This document shows, piece after piece, positions 17,277 to 26,013 of a DNA stretch of 64,000 nucleotides (positions are counted from its first letter, which is position 1; each line of letters starts with the position of its first letter). Source of the DNA: CAWIKY01 sp963836905 (GTDB taxonomy: Bacteria; Pseudomonadota; Alphaproteobacteria; Caulobacterales; Hyphomonadaceae). A program made the translations under genes and the position numbers. The DNA lies in the NCBI GenBank assembly GCA_963836905.1, contig CAWIKY010000006.1, positions 186,001 to 250,000 of the forward strand, read 5' to 3'. The notes beneath the pieces were generated by a model, which did no database searches, was not told the DNA's origin, and was given only the letters and a program-made list of their open reading frames with translations.

Positions 17277-18059
17277 ATGAGCGGTAAAAGAACCATCCTC
17301 GTCACCGGCTCGACAAGCGGGATCGGGCAAGGCATCGCACGCGCCTTCGCCGCCGAAGAAACCAACATCATTCTCAACGGCTTTGGTGACAGGGACAAAA
17401 TCGAGGCGGACCGCGAGGCGCTGGCAAGCGCCAGCGGCGCGACTGTCATTCACGATGGCGCAGACCTCACAAAGCCCAACCAGATCGAAACGATGATGAA
17501 GGCCGCGGCCGAGCGGTTCGGCGGCGTCGATGTTCTGGTCAACAATGCCGGTGTACAGCATGTCTCGGCCATCGAGGATTTCCCCATCGAGAAATGGGAC
17601 CTCATCATCGCACTCAATCTCACGGCATCTTTTCATACCATCCGCCACGCGATGCCGTGGATGAAGGAACGCAGATGGGGCCGCATCATCAACATAGCCT
17701 CGGCTCACGCCCTCGTCGCCAGCCCGTTCAAGTCAGCTTATGTATCAGCCAAACACGGGCTTGCAGGTCTGACAAAGACGGTGGCGCTGGAAGGCGCGGA
17801 GCACGGCGTGCGGTGCAATGCAATCTGCCCCGGCTATGTGCACACGCCGCTGGTGGACGGGCAGATTGCCGATACCGCGAAATCGCGCGGCATGAGCGAG
17901 GATGAGGTGAAATCGAAGGTCATTCTGGCAGCCCAGCCCACGAAAGAGTTCGTCACAGTCGAGCAGATCGGCGCGTTTGCCGTGTTTCTCACCTCACCCG
18001 CAGCTGACCAGATCAACGGGTCCATGCTGCAAATGGATGGTGGCTGGGTCGCGCAATAG
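17277..18059 (+). CDS. bdhA: 3-hydroxybutyrate dehydrogenase (short-chain dehydrogenase)
   Basis: 260 residues, classic SDR. TGSTSGIG binds NAD near the N-terminus, NNAG is at about 90, the catalytic Ser/Tyr/Lys lie in IASAHALVASPFKSAYVSAKH, and the end is INGSMLQMDGGW. The length and the AHALVASPFKSAYVSAKHG pattern match D-3-hydroxybutyrate dehydrogenases, which oxidise 3-hydroxybutyrate to acetoacetate in PHB turnover. This fits phaB and phaR elsewhere in the window. GGAGGA precedes the ATG. Confidence 0.88.
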   Translation: MSGKRTILVTGSTSGIGQGIARAFAAEETNIILNGFGDRDKIEADREALASASGATVIHDGADLTKPNQIETMMKAAAERFGGVDVLVNNAGVQHVSAIEDFPIEKWDLIIALNLTASFHTIRHAMPWMKERRWGRIINIASAHALVASPFKSAYVSAKHGLAGLTKTVALEGAEHGVRCNAICPGYVHTPLVDGQIADTAKSRGMSEDEVKSKVILAAQPTKEFVTVEQIGAFAVFLTSPAADQINGSMLQMDGGWVAQ

Positions 18060-18216
18060 GGGCTGTCTTGGGCTGAATGATCATCCGGTCCTTCACCTGT
18101 CCCATCCCGCGTCATTCGCCGACTTGATCGGCGAACCTCGAACGGTAGCCTGCCCGTTCGTAAATGTTATTTCTTCGTCACAGCCCACCGGTCAGGCTGT
18201 CGGGTAGTGCAAATTA

Positions 18217-18355
18217 AAAGGCTGCCCCGGATATGGCTTCGCCATTCCGGGGAGGCGTTGAGAGCGTAGCTAAGCCAAGGAAGTGGTAGAGATAGACGGG
18301 ACTCACATTCAGCCGCTTCCCCGGACACGCGCAGCGACGATCCGGGGCAGCCTTT
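18217..18355. repeat. 139-bp element bounded by perfect 16-bp inverted repeats
   Basis: AAAGGCTGCCCCGGAT at 18217-18232 is the exact reverse complement of 18340-18355. Inside the left arm is a second hairpin (CCCCGG-ATATGGC-TTC-GCCATT-CCGGGG). No coding potential is visible. It resembles a REP/MITE-type dispersed intergenic element. Confidence 0.65.
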
Positions 18356-18378
18356 GCAAGGATCTGAACTCCAAGGCG

Positions 18379-18410
18379 TTCATCCTGAGCTGGTCGCAGG
18401 ACGAAAGCGC
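18379..18410 (+). repeat. degenerate copy of the 'TCATCCCGAGCTTGTCGAGGGACGAAG' type unit
   Basis: TTCATCCTGAGC-TGGTCG-CAGGACGAA follows the layout of the units at 25.9 and 26.4 kb with several substitutions. Confidence 0.45.
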
Positions 18411-18471
18411 TGTCATACCCACCCTCCAACAGGCCAAAGCGATCAGGATGAGACCTGAAAGCGCACCACCA

Positions 18472-19179
18472 TCACAAACGCACGAATTGGAAATAGACCG
18501 GCGCGCAATCACCCAGTTGTTTTTCCTGATAGCGTGTGGCGACATGATCGGCGGGTGCAGCCGTCCAGTCAGCGGACGCTTCTGCGGTCCATTCAAGTGA
18601 CGGATGCGCCGTCAACCGCCAGAGCGCCTCATCTGCATAGCTCGCCACGTCAGTAGCAAAGCGAAGCCGCGCACCGGGCCGCATGGCCTGAACCAGCACG
18701 TCCACGAAGTCGGTCTGGATCAGACGGCGCTTTTGCTGGCGGCGTTTGGGCCATGGGTCCGGAAACAGGATGAACACGCGGTCGAGAGATTGCGCGGTCA
18801 GCTTCGGCAAGAGCAGCCGTACATCATCGTCGTAGATCGCGACGTTCCGCAGTTCGTGATCCTCCACGCCGGTTAGCGCCTTGGCCACCCCGTCTATGAA
18901 GGGCTCCACTCCAACAAGCCCGGTGCGCGCGTTGCGCCGCGCCTGCTCGATGAGATGCTCACCGCCACCAAAGCCGATCTCGAGCCAGACCTCATCCAGC
19001 GTGTCGGTAAAGAAAGCTTTTGGATCGACACGCCCCTGATCCGTCAGGTCCGGGCGCAGTTTCGGCAAGAGCGATTTCATCAGCCCTGATTTTCGGGGCG
19101 AGAGCTTGCGTGCATCGCGGCGTCCGAAGGTGCGGATGTCGCGGTGGCGGGGGTCGAAAAGGTCGTCTCTTGAGGTCAC
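18472..19179 (-). CDS. trmB: tRNA (guanine-N7-)-methyltransferase TrmB
   Basis: 235 residues. The SAM-binding block EIGFGGGEHL (about 73-82), VGVEPF, and the diagnostic ILFPDPWPKRRQQKRRL motif (about 139-155) identify TrmB, which makes m7G46 in tRNA. The start is GTG (MTSRDDLFDP). It is transcribed alone, after a small basic protein gene on the same strand. Confidence 0.93.
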   Translation of the reverse strand: MTSRDDLFDPRHRDIRTFGRRDARKLSPRKSGLMKSLLPKLRPDLTDQGRVDPKAFFTDTLDEVWLEIGFGGGEHLIEQARRNARTGLVGVEPFIDGVAKALTGVEDHELRNVAIYDDDVRLLLPKLTAQSLDRVFILFPDPWPKRRQQKRRLIQTDFVDVLVQAMRPGARLRFATDVASYADEALWRLTAHPSLEWTAEASADWTAAPADHVATRYQEKQLGDCAPVYFQFVRL

Positions 19180-19270
19180 GGGGGCGGGTTTATCGCAGCA
19201 AGACGCCCTTGTCTTCCCGTCTGGCCCGGCAGGCCTCAGTGCCGGTGGCAGGCGGCGGGTTCAAGCTCGC

Positions 19271-19477
19271 TCAGTCGACCCAATCGTTCAGCGTCAGACG
19301 ATGCTTGACCGGTTGCAGGGGCGTCTCTGCCTCGCCGCCCGCCAGTTCGCAGATCGAATAAAAGACCGGTTTTGCAGAGGCAGTCTGTGAAGCGCTGGCA
19401 ACCTCGCCAATCCCTTGCTTGGAACGCTTTATCGCAGCGTTGACCGTGAGACTGGTCCGTTTCGCTTTTCTGGCCAT
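19271..19477 (-). CDS. small hypothetical protein (68 residues)
   Basis: A basic N-terminus (MARKAKRTSLTVNAAIKRSKQG) leads to a short mixed region ending LTLNDWVD. A good GGAGG ribosome site sits nine bases before the ATG, the main reason to accept it. No domain is recognised. It lies 91 bases upstream of trmB on the same strand. Confidence 0.55.
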   Translation of the reverse strand: MARKAKRTSLTVNAAIKRSKQGIGEVASASQTASAKPVFYSICELAGGEAETPLQPVKHRLTLNDWVD

Positions 19478-19560
19478 GCCGCCTGACCTCCAGTCTTTCA
19501 GGAGAGGCTCTCACAGACGGAAGCGGGCCGCATGTCCCATCTGGTACATTAAAGGACCGA

Positions 19561-21294
19561 TCAGTTGTTTGGCGCTGAGGGCATTCCGGAATTTGCTAGC
19601 GGAAAGACAAGGTCGGGCCTTTGAAACCAGACGAGCGTTCCGGCATTCTCGGCGGTGATTCTGGTAACATGCGGCAGGTCGCGTGTCGCGGCTTCGACCA
19701 TCGCAGGTGAATATTCGGTGTCCAGATCACCATTCACCATGATGATCGGCACGGGACAGTCGACGAGAAGGTTTTGCCACGGACTAACCTGAAGACGGAT
19801 ATGCCGTGTTACGCCCTCCGCGCCCTCCGCGAAGGCATGCACTATGGCTTCGGTGGCAAGTGCACGCACATCGGGCCGCAGGATTGTCGCACCATCAATC
19901 GGTGAGTCCTCGTAATACTTCGATATGAATTCGACCTCATAACCAGCATTCATCTTCGCGATGATCGACTTGACGTAGAAATTCAGAATGAAGGGCAGAT
20001 GCCGCGCGAGATAATAGGGGATACGCTGCTGAATGCTGATTTGCTGAAATTGTTCGCTGGACAGAAATGGAACAGGTGCATTCGCTGCGATGACCCGTTC
20101 AATGCGGTCCGGAGCCAATCTTGCTATTTCAAGTGCATAAATGGTGCTCGTGTTGACACTCATGACGGGAGCGGATGCGATATTTAATTCGTCCAGCAAG
20201 GCCAGAGCGCCGACGGCAAATCGCTGCCCCACGTTATCGAGCGTGGCCTTGATCCGCGTCTGTTTGAAGTCGGGCAGCCAGGGCATTACCAGCTTGATAT
20301 TCTCTCGCGTCAGAATCTCTGTCTGCGCGGCCGTCAGACCCGTGCCGCCAATCAGCGGGGGCACGAGGAGACAGGGCTTTCCATCCTCGGGACCCGCCAG
20401 TTCGTATTCGAGGACGTCGCCGCCGGGCAGCCTCAGAACGCGCTCGCCGCAGAGATTCTTGCGTGCCGATGTCCGCCGCCTCGCCAAAATTCCCGTTGGA
20501 AACTCGGTGAGTTGCGAGAACCCGGCATAAAGGCAGACCAGCTCGGTCCGGGAGTGAAGGTTCAGTTTGGAGAGTATTCTCTTCGACTGATTTCTGACCG
20601 TGCCAAGGGATCGCCCCCTTTTGTCGGCCACATCCTTCAGGGAGTCGCCTTCAAGCGTCGCCCGTACGATGTTCGTCTCGGCGGCCGTCAGACCGAACGC
20701 CTCGCTGAATGCCGCACCGGTTTGCTCCTCCCAGCGCGCCTTCAAGCTGGCCAGATGGCCCACCGGCTCATCATTTTCGCCCATCGCACGCGACAGGACC
20801 ATTTTATGTGTGTCGTCTTCGGTGGCATCTTCCATTTCAAAGACACCCAGGAACCGGTCGTTGGGACTATCTTTCAACAAGCCAAGCGCTTTCGTCAGCC
20901 TGTTTTGTTCCTTAGAAACAAAGAGATCGTTCGCGAGCCGTTTTCCAGATTCAAGGCGGAAAGCTGTCTTTGCCGCTTCGTTGGCATGCGTGACCATCAT
21001 GTCGGGACTGACAGTGAAAGCCGGTCTCCGGTCCAGATCGACGAGCTGACGGATGCGGGAGCGTTGCGGAAGCGCATCCAGTTGCCGGCTGAGTATGGTC
21101 TGAGCCTGCTCGATATGCTCCTGTAAGTCCGCAAACAAAACTGTATCGCCTGGGTCGCGCTCCCGCGAATAAAGTCCCTCGATCTCGTCATCCAAAAGCT
21201 GCAACAGGAGATAAAGACGTCTGGGTTCCAGCGCGATTGTATAAATCAGCTTGATGAGATCCGCAGGCGGACGTGATTGGTCTGAATTTGACAT
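19561..21294 (-). CDS. LuxR-type HTH fused to an alpha/beta hydrolase-fold domain
   Basis: 577 residues. An N-terminal helical and PAS-like part (VTHANEAAKTAFRLESGKR near 95-115) precedes a LuxR-type HTH (about 205-265: LTAAETNIVRATLEGDSLKDVA, GTVRNQSKRILSKLNLHSR). A complete alpha/beta hydrolase fold follows (about 290-577). The nucleophile elbow reads VNTSTI instead of GxSxG. The usual catalytic His position reads NAGTLVWFQRPD with Thr. The domain therefore probably binds a ligand without hydrolysing it, making this a one-component regulator (inference). Its targets are unknown. Confidence 0.8.
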   Translation of the reverse strand: MSNSDQSRPPADLIKLIYTIALEPRRLYLLLQLLDDEIEGLYSRERDPGDTVLFADLQEHIEQAQTILSRQLDALPQRSRIRQLVDLDRRPAFTVSPDMMVTHANEAAKTAFRLESGKRLANDLFVSKEQNRLTKALGLLKDSPNDRFLGVFEMEDATEDDTHKMVLSRAMGENDEPVGHLASLKARWEEQTGAAFSEAFGLTAAETNIVRATLEGDSLKDVADKRGRSLGTVRNQSKRILSKLNLHSRTELVCLYAGFSQLTEFPTGILARRRTSARKNLCGERVLRLPGGDVLEYELAGPEDGKPCLLVPPLIGGTGLTAAQTEILTRENIKLVMPWLPDFKQTRIKATLDNVGQRFAVGALALLDELNIASAPVMSVNTSTIYALEIARLAPDRIERVIAANAPVPFLSSEQFQQISIQQRIPYYLARHLPFILNFYVKSIIAKMNAGYEVEFISKYYEDSPIDGATILRPDVRALATEAIVHAFAEGAEGVTRHIRLQVSPWQNLLVDCPVPIIMVNGDLDTEYSPAMVEAATRDLPHVTRITAENAGTLVWFQRPDLVFPLANSGMPSAPNN

Positions 21295-21455
21295 GTGCCG
21301 TGCCGGTTAGCTGGTCGTCGACAAATCACTCCCGCCCGCCAGCAGTGAAGACATCGCGCGACGTCATTTTTAGTTTCGATTGAACATGTTTGAAAAGCTC
21401 AGTCTGGTGAAACGTGCAGAAAGATTCAATTGGTTCAAACGATATGCAATTCAAC

Positions 21456-21493
21456 CGAAAAGCGCCGGAGATTTGCAAGACCGCAAATCCGGC
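21456..21493 (-). terminator. terminator after the nitrilase-like gene
   Basis: GCCGGATTTGC-(loop GGTCTT)-GCAAATCTCCGGC with a 2-base bulge, followed on the minus strand by GCTTTTCG, about 40 bases past the stop. The T-run is short. Confidence 0.5.
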
Positions 21494-21531
21494 ATCAACG
21501 CCGTCTTTCCATTGAGGGTCTATGTCCGGGC

Positions 21532-22560
21532 CTAGATCAGCCCGGCCTTGTCGAGCTTGTCGATGACGCGTCGTTGCCGTGCTATGTAGTGGTCGCGCGG
21601 CGGTGCTTTCGATCCGTCACCAAGCCCGCTCTTTTCAGCGGCGCTGTGTGCCGCATAGGTCTCTGCCCAAAGTTCCATCGGATGGCGCGAGAGAAGATTG
21701 CCCATGCCCGGACGCCTTCGGTACGCCCTGACGGATTCAGGCGAAACGGTTGCGACCGCGTTGATGCTTTCGCCTTGTCCCGCCTTGGCGAGCACCAGAC
21801 CTTTGTAGTCGACGATCTCTGAACCGCCATCGGTCGAATTCCCCGGAATATCCAGATCGAATAGCCCGCCGGAATTGGCAGAGACGACATACGCCATGTT
21901 CTCCACCGCCCGGGCGCGCCGGGTAATGGCTTTGGGCGTCGGGTTCGGACTGGACACTTCGGATGAGGAATGCAGCAACACCTCAGCGCCGTTGCTGACC
22001 ACGCTACGCGCAATTTCCGGATAGAGAATCTCCTCGGATGCAATCGCGCCCAGACGGCCGATCACTGTATCGGCGACGGGAAAGATCGCGTCCGCGCCAT
22101 AGACATCGACATACCGCTCCCAGACGTCGAACGGGGAGGGTGCAAACATTGATATCAGACGCCGGTAGCGCAGGACCGTCTCGCCCGAGGGCGCAATGAC
22201 CGTCGAGGCCTGAAAGTAGAGTTCGGGGAAGTTGGGGTCCTGCTCATAGTGATTGCCAGCGATGAAAACATCCGCGTCCGCAGCGATTCGTGCGAAAGCC
22301 TCGTATTCCGGCCCGTCGATTGCGAAGGCCGCCTTGGCTTTCCAGAGCGCGGCGTCCTCGCCCCATGGAAAACCCGAGACCGCATATTCCGGCAAGACAA
22401 CGAGTTTTACGTCCTGCCCGAGGAAGCGTTTGGAATTGACGATCTGCTTGCCGATCGTTTCTATCGCTTCGCCGATGGCGGTTCGCGCACCGTCCACGTC
22501 AAGCCGGTTGACCGCATGGCAGGCAACCTGCAGGGCAAGCGCGGAATAGGGCTCGATCAT
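21532..22560 (-). CDS. nitrilase-fold (carbon-nitrogen hydrolase) protein lacking catalytic Lys and Cys
   Basis: 342 residues with the nitrilase-superfamily layout. The Glu loop VVLPEYAVSGFP (about 53-64) is intact. The Lys motif reads RYRRL (Arg for Lys). The Cys motif reads GAIASEEILYPEIAR with Ser where Cys is expected, judged by the six-residue spacing to the conserved Pro. It is therefore unlikely to be a normal amidase or nitrilase; it may bind a ligand or use another chemistry. It is divergent from a GntR regulator with a perfect palindrome between them. Confidence 0.78.
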   Translation of the reverse strand: MIEPYSALALQVACHAVNRLDVDGARTAIGEAIETIGKQIVNSKRFLGQDVKLVVLPEYAVSGFPWGEDAALWKAKAAFAIDGPEYEAFARIAADADVFIAGNHYEQDPNFPELYFQASTVIAPSGETVLRYRRLISMFAPSPFDVWERYVDVYGADAIFPVADTVIGRLGAIASEEILYPEIARSVVSNGAEVLLHSSSEVSSPNPTPKAITRRARAVENMAYVVSANSGGLFDLDIPGNSTDGGSEIVDYKGLVLAKAGQGESINAVATVSPESVRAYRRRPGMGNLLSRHPMELWAETYAAHSAAEKSGLGDGSKAPPRDHYIARQRRVIDKLDKAGLI

Positions 22561-22611
22561 GTTGGTCTCCGTACCACAAACGGTCTATGTCACTGGCAGC
22601 GACGTGCACGG

Positions 22612-22625
22612 TATGTCCGGACATA
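22612..22625. promoter_or_regulatory. perfect 14-bp palindrome, candidate operator for the divergent GntR regulator
   Basis: TATGTCCGGACATA is its own reverse complement. It sits between the nitrilase-like start (22560) and the GntR start (22660), where an autoregulating GntR protein would bind. Confidence 0.5.
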
Positions 22626-22659
22626 AACGCATAAAGCAAGCGGAGCAGGCGCGAAACTG

Positions 22660-23448
22660 ATGACGACCAGGCTCAACCTTACCGCCGACCAGCTCGATGA
22701 AAGCTCCGGCGAGCCGCTGTATCAGCAGATTTATCGACTGATCCGCGAACACATCCTTTCCGGCCATTCTCCTGCAAATACAAGGCTTCCCGCCGAGCAG
22801 GAGCTGACCCGCTCGCTTGGTGTGTCGCGTATCACCGTCAAGCGCGCCCTCAACGAGCTGGCCATGTCAGGGCTGGTCAGACGCCAGCGCGGGCAAGGCA
22901 CGATGGTCGTCTTCGATGCGGCAACGCCCACGGTCAAAGGCAGTTTCGAGAATCTCTTCGAGAATTTGCGGCGTATGGGGCTGGAAACACAGGTCCAGCT
23001 TCTGGATGTGTCTTTTGTAGTTCCGGACGCAGATATTCTCGCGGCGCTCGATCTGGCTGAGGGAACACAGGTGCAGCGCGTTGTCCGGCTGCGTCGGCTG
23101 GAAGCCGAACCGTTCTCGCATCTCGTCAGCCATATTCCGGCCGATGTGGCCTCGGGTTATGCCGAGGAAGCGCTGGCGAGTGCCTCGCTGATCCAGCTTC
23201 TGGAGGATGCGGGACATGGGCCACGCCAGGCCGAACAGACCATTACCGCGTGTCCTGCGGAATCGGCGATCGCTTCGGTTCTGGGTATCGCCACGGGCGC
23301 GCCTTTGTTGCGGATCGACCGTATCATGCGCGATGCGAACCGGCGACCCGTGCAGGCGCTGACAGCGCATTATCGCTCCGACAGGTTCCAGTACCAGATG
23401 CATCTGACCCGTAACGACGACAAAGCCGCCTGGAGCACCGAGAGCTGA
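22660..23448 (+). CDS. GntR family transcriptional regulator, HutC subfamily (UTRA domain)
   Basis: 262 residues. The N-terminal winged helix (about 17-85) contains the GntR signature RLPAEQELTRSLGVSRITVKRALNEL. The C-terminal UTRA effector domain (about 100-250) ends with the usual RIDRIMRDANRRPVQALTAHYRSDRFQY block. It should respond to a small carboxylate, sugar or amine effector; which one is unknown. It is divergent from the nitrilase-like gene and probably controls it and itself through the palindrome at 22612. Confidence 0.9.
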   Translation: MTTRLNLTADQLDESSGEPLYQQIYRLIREHILSGHSPANTRLPAEQELTRSLGVSRITVKRALNELAMSGLVRRQRGQGTMVVFDAATPTVKGSFENLFENLRRMGLETQVQLLDVSFVVPDADILAALDLAEGTQVQRVVRLRRLEAEPFSHLVSHIPADVASGYAEEALASASLIQLLEDAGHGPRQAEQTITACPAESAIASVLGIATGAPLLRIDRIMRDANRRPVQALTAHYRSDRFQYQMHLTRNDDKAAWSTES

Positions 23449-23573
23449 GGCTCCAACCGAACGCCCTTTACCGGTTTTGTCCCCTGCATCTCTCAATGCC
23501 TGTTTCCAAATTGTTTAAATGATATATCTTTTGAGTTGAGCCGGTATTGCCGGACGGACGAGGGGGATGTGCA

Positions 23574-24239
23574 ATGGCATTTGAGACAGCTGTTTTCAAC
23601 TTCGCGCACATCCTTGTCCTTGTGTATTGGCTCGGCGGTGACCTGGGCGCATTTTATGCGAGCCGGTTTCTGACCCGGCCGGGCATTTCCGCGGACAGGC
23701 GGCTGCTGGCGGCCAAAATTGTCGGCGATGTCGATATGGCACCGCGCAGCGCTCTCATTCTCGCCTTTCCCACCGGGCTCTTGCTGGCCAGCCTTGGCAA
23801 CTGGATTACCCTGGATCTGATCTGGGGCTATCTGGTCCTGCTTGCCGCGCTGGCCTGGCTGGCATTGGCCTGGCATCTGCATCTGGCACACGGCAAACCT
23901 TTTGCCGGAGTCCGAATTATCGATCTGACAATACGCTGGGCCTTGGCAGCAGCGCTGATCGTCGCCGGAATCACGGCTTTGACGACCGGCCTCTACATGG
24001 CGAGCTTTCTTGCCTTGAAGTGCCTGCTTCTTGCGGGCGCGATCCTCTGCGGGCTCTACATTCGCCGTGTGTTGCGACCGCTCGGACCGGCGCTTGCCGG
24101 TCTTGCCGATCCCGATCCGCGCGCCGCTGAAGCCAGTCTGGCCGATACCCTGCGACGAGCCAAACCGCTTGTCATTATCATATGGGTGCTGATCTCGTCG
24201 GCAGCCTTTGTAGGTGTCTGGAAACCGAACTTCTTCTGA
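23574..24239 (+). CDS. integral membrane protein of unknown function
   Basis: 221 residues starting MAFETAVFNFAHIL, with a strong AGGGGG before the ATG at 23574. About six hydrophobic helices are visible, with His/Asp/Arg near helix ends (FNFAHILVLVYWLGGD, WHLHLAHGKPF). A CopD/DUF2269-like fold is possible but not certain. The next gene, an FAD oxidase, starts 40 bases later, so the two may act together with this protein as membrane partner (inference). Confidence 0.7.
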   Translation: MAFETAVFNFAHILVLVYWLGGDLGAFYASRFLTRPGISADRRLLAAKIVGDVDMAPRSALILAFPTGLLLASLGNWITLDLIWGYLVLLAALAWLALAWHLHLAHGKPFAGVRIIDLTIRWALAAALIVAGITALTTGLYMASFLALKCLLLAGAILCGLYIRRVLRPLGPALAGLADPDPRAAEASLADTLRRAKPLVIIIWVLISSAAFVGVWKPNFF

Positions 24240-24279
24240 ATTCCGACGCCCGCCCTTTTTTTTATCGGATTGTGACCCA

Positions 24280-25854
24280 ATGCCCCAGGATACCGCCGAA
24301 CTTACCCACATTCTCAAGCAGGCGCTGGGGCCGGACAATCTGATCGATGACGAGAAACGTCGCCGACTGCTCAGTCAGGATGTCTATTCCGAAGGCGAGC
24401 TGGCGGATTTTGTTGCGGTTCCCGAAACCGTCGAACAGCTTCAGATGGCTGTCGAGGCGGCTTTTGCACGTGGCATTCCGCTCAATCCGCGTGGCGGCGG
24501 CATGTCCTATACCAGCGGATACACGCCCGACCGCAAACATGTCGGCATTCTGGATTTCACGCATCTGGACAAGATTGTCGAGATCAACGAGGCCGACATG
24601 TACGTGACCGTGCAAGCGGGCGTAACCTGGAAACAGCTGCACGAGGCGCTCAAGCCGAAGGGTCTGCGCACACCGTTCTGGGGGCCGCTTTCCGGCATCT
24701 CCTCGACCATTGGCGGAGGTCTGTCCCAGAACAACGCCTTCTTCGGAGCAGGCACCTATGGCCCGACCTCGGACAGCGTCACCTCGGTGACCGTGGTCCT
24801 GGCAGATGGAACGCTGGTGAAGACCGGCACCGGTGGTACAAAGAACGGTAAGCCGTTCTGGCGACATTACGGTCCTGATCTGACGGGGCTTTTTCTGGGC
24901 GATGCCGGTGCGCTCGGCTTCAAGGCAGAGGCGACCTTCAGACTGATTCCCGCGCCCGAACATGAAGACTGGGCCAGTTTCGAGTTCGCCCATCGGGACG
25001 ACTGCGCCAAGGCCATGCAGGGCATCGCCCGCCAGAACATCGCCTGCGAGGTTTTCGGGTTCGATCCGAACCTGCAGCGCCTGCGAATGAAACGCGCCTC
25101 GCTTCTCTCCGATACAAAGACACTAGCAAATGTCGTTCGCAGTCAGGGCTCGGTTTTCAAAGGGCTGAAAGAGGGCGCGAAGATCGCCATGGCCGGTCGC
25201 GCCTTCATGGGTGATGCGGCCTATACACTCCACGTGATCGTCGAAGGCCGCGGCAAAGCCGGTGTTGCCGAGGACATGGCGCGGCTGAAAACGATTGCCA
25301 AACAGAACCATGCAAAGGAGATCGAGAACTCGATCCCGAAGATCATCCGCTCCAACCCGTTCACGCCGCTAAATAACATGATCGGGCCAGAGGGTGAGCG
25401 CTGGGTGCCCGTTCACGGCATTGTTCCGCTGTCCGAAGGCCCTGCAACCTGGGCTGAACTGGACGCGCTCTTTGCCGACATGAAAGTCGAGCTTGACGCT
25501 CACAAGATCCAGACCGGCTTTCTCGTCACGTCGCTATCGACGAATGGTTATCTGATCGAGCCCGTGTTTCTCTGGCCTGAAACGCTCTATCCGCTGCACG
25601 AAGCATCGGTGGAAAGCGATTGGCTGAAACGCCTGCCACGGCATGATCCGAACCCGGCAGCATCTGCATTTGTCGAACAGGCCAAGCGGGGTGTGATCGA
25701 AATCTTTGCCAAACGTGGCGGTGCCCACTTCCAGATCGGTCGAACCTATCCGTATGCTGAGGGCCGCGAGGAAAGCGCCCTCGATCTCGTTCGCAGGATC
25801 AAGACAGCGCTCGATCCGAAAGGCACCGTCAATCCCGGTGCGCTGGGGCTCTAG
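24280..25854 (+). CDS. FAD-binding oxidoreductase (PCMH/FAD-linked oxidase family, glycolate/D-lactate oxidase type)
   Basis: 524 residues from ATG 24280. The FAD-binding PCMH domain is clear: VPETVEQLQMAVEAAFARGIPLNPRGGGMSYT, then YVTVQAGVTWKQL and GGGLSQNN. The C-terminal cap ends in IKTALDPKGTVNPGALGL, the usual FAD-linked oxidase end. Family members oxidise 2-hydroxy acids, aldonolactones or alkyl-DHAP, and this one cannot be placed further. It follows the membrane protein gene and precedes a palindromic repeat cluster. Confidence 0.85.
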   Translation: MPQDTAELTHILKQALGPDNLIDDEKRRRLLSQDVYSEGELADFVAVPETVEQLQMAVEAAFARGIPLNPRGGGMSYTSGYTPDRKHVGILDFTHLDKIVEINEADMYVTVQAGVTWKQLHEALKPKGLRTPFWGPLSGISSTIGGGLSQNNAFFGAGTYGPTSDSVTSVTVVLADGTLVKTGTGGTKNGKPFWRHYGPDLTGLFLGDAGALGFKAEATFRLIPAPEHEDWASFEFAHRDDCAKAMQGIARQNIACEVFGFDPNLQRLRMKRASLLSDTKTLANVVRSQGSVFKGLKEGAKIAMAGRAFMGDAAYTLHVIVEGRGKAGVAEDMARLKTIAKQNHAKEIENSIPKIIRSNPFTPLNNMIGPEGERWVPVHGIVPLSEGPATWAELDALFADMKVELDAHKIQTGFLVTSLSTNGYLIEPVFLWPETLYPLHEASVESDWLKRLPRHDPNPAASAFVEQAKRGVIEIFAKRGGAHFQIGRTYPYAEGREESALDLVRRIKTALDPKGTVNPGALGL

Positions 25855-25870
25855 GGGGCAAAGTGCTTCA

Positions 25871-25993
25871 CGTCTCGTCCCTCTCCCTGAGCCTCTCATC
25901 CCGAGCTTTGTCACCCTGAGCTTCTCATCCCGAGCTTGTCGAGGGACGAAGGGCGAGGGACAAAGCTCGGGATAAGAGATCAATTACGAGACG
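25871..25993. repeat. nested palindromic repeat cluster left of the GIY-YIG gene
   Basis: Outer 8-bp arms CGTCTCGT (25871-25878) and ACGAGACG (25986-25993) enclose arms CTCATCCCGAGCTTTGTC (25896-25913) and its near-complement GACAAAGCTCGGGAT (25959-25973). A unit TCATCCCGAGCTTGTCGAGG (25925-25944) lies inside. The RNA could fold into a long hairpin and might also stop transcription from the FAD oxidase gene. Confidence 0.7.
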
Positions 25994-26013
25994 CTTAGTC
26001 AGGGGACCGGTGA

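Larger units (their letters stand above)
18060..18471. other. repeat-rich intergenic region
   Basis: 412 bases without a gene. It holds a 139-bp inverted-repeat element and a degenerate copy of the palindromic unit found around the GIY-YIG gene, both listed separately. Nothing else is recognised. Confidence 0.6.
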
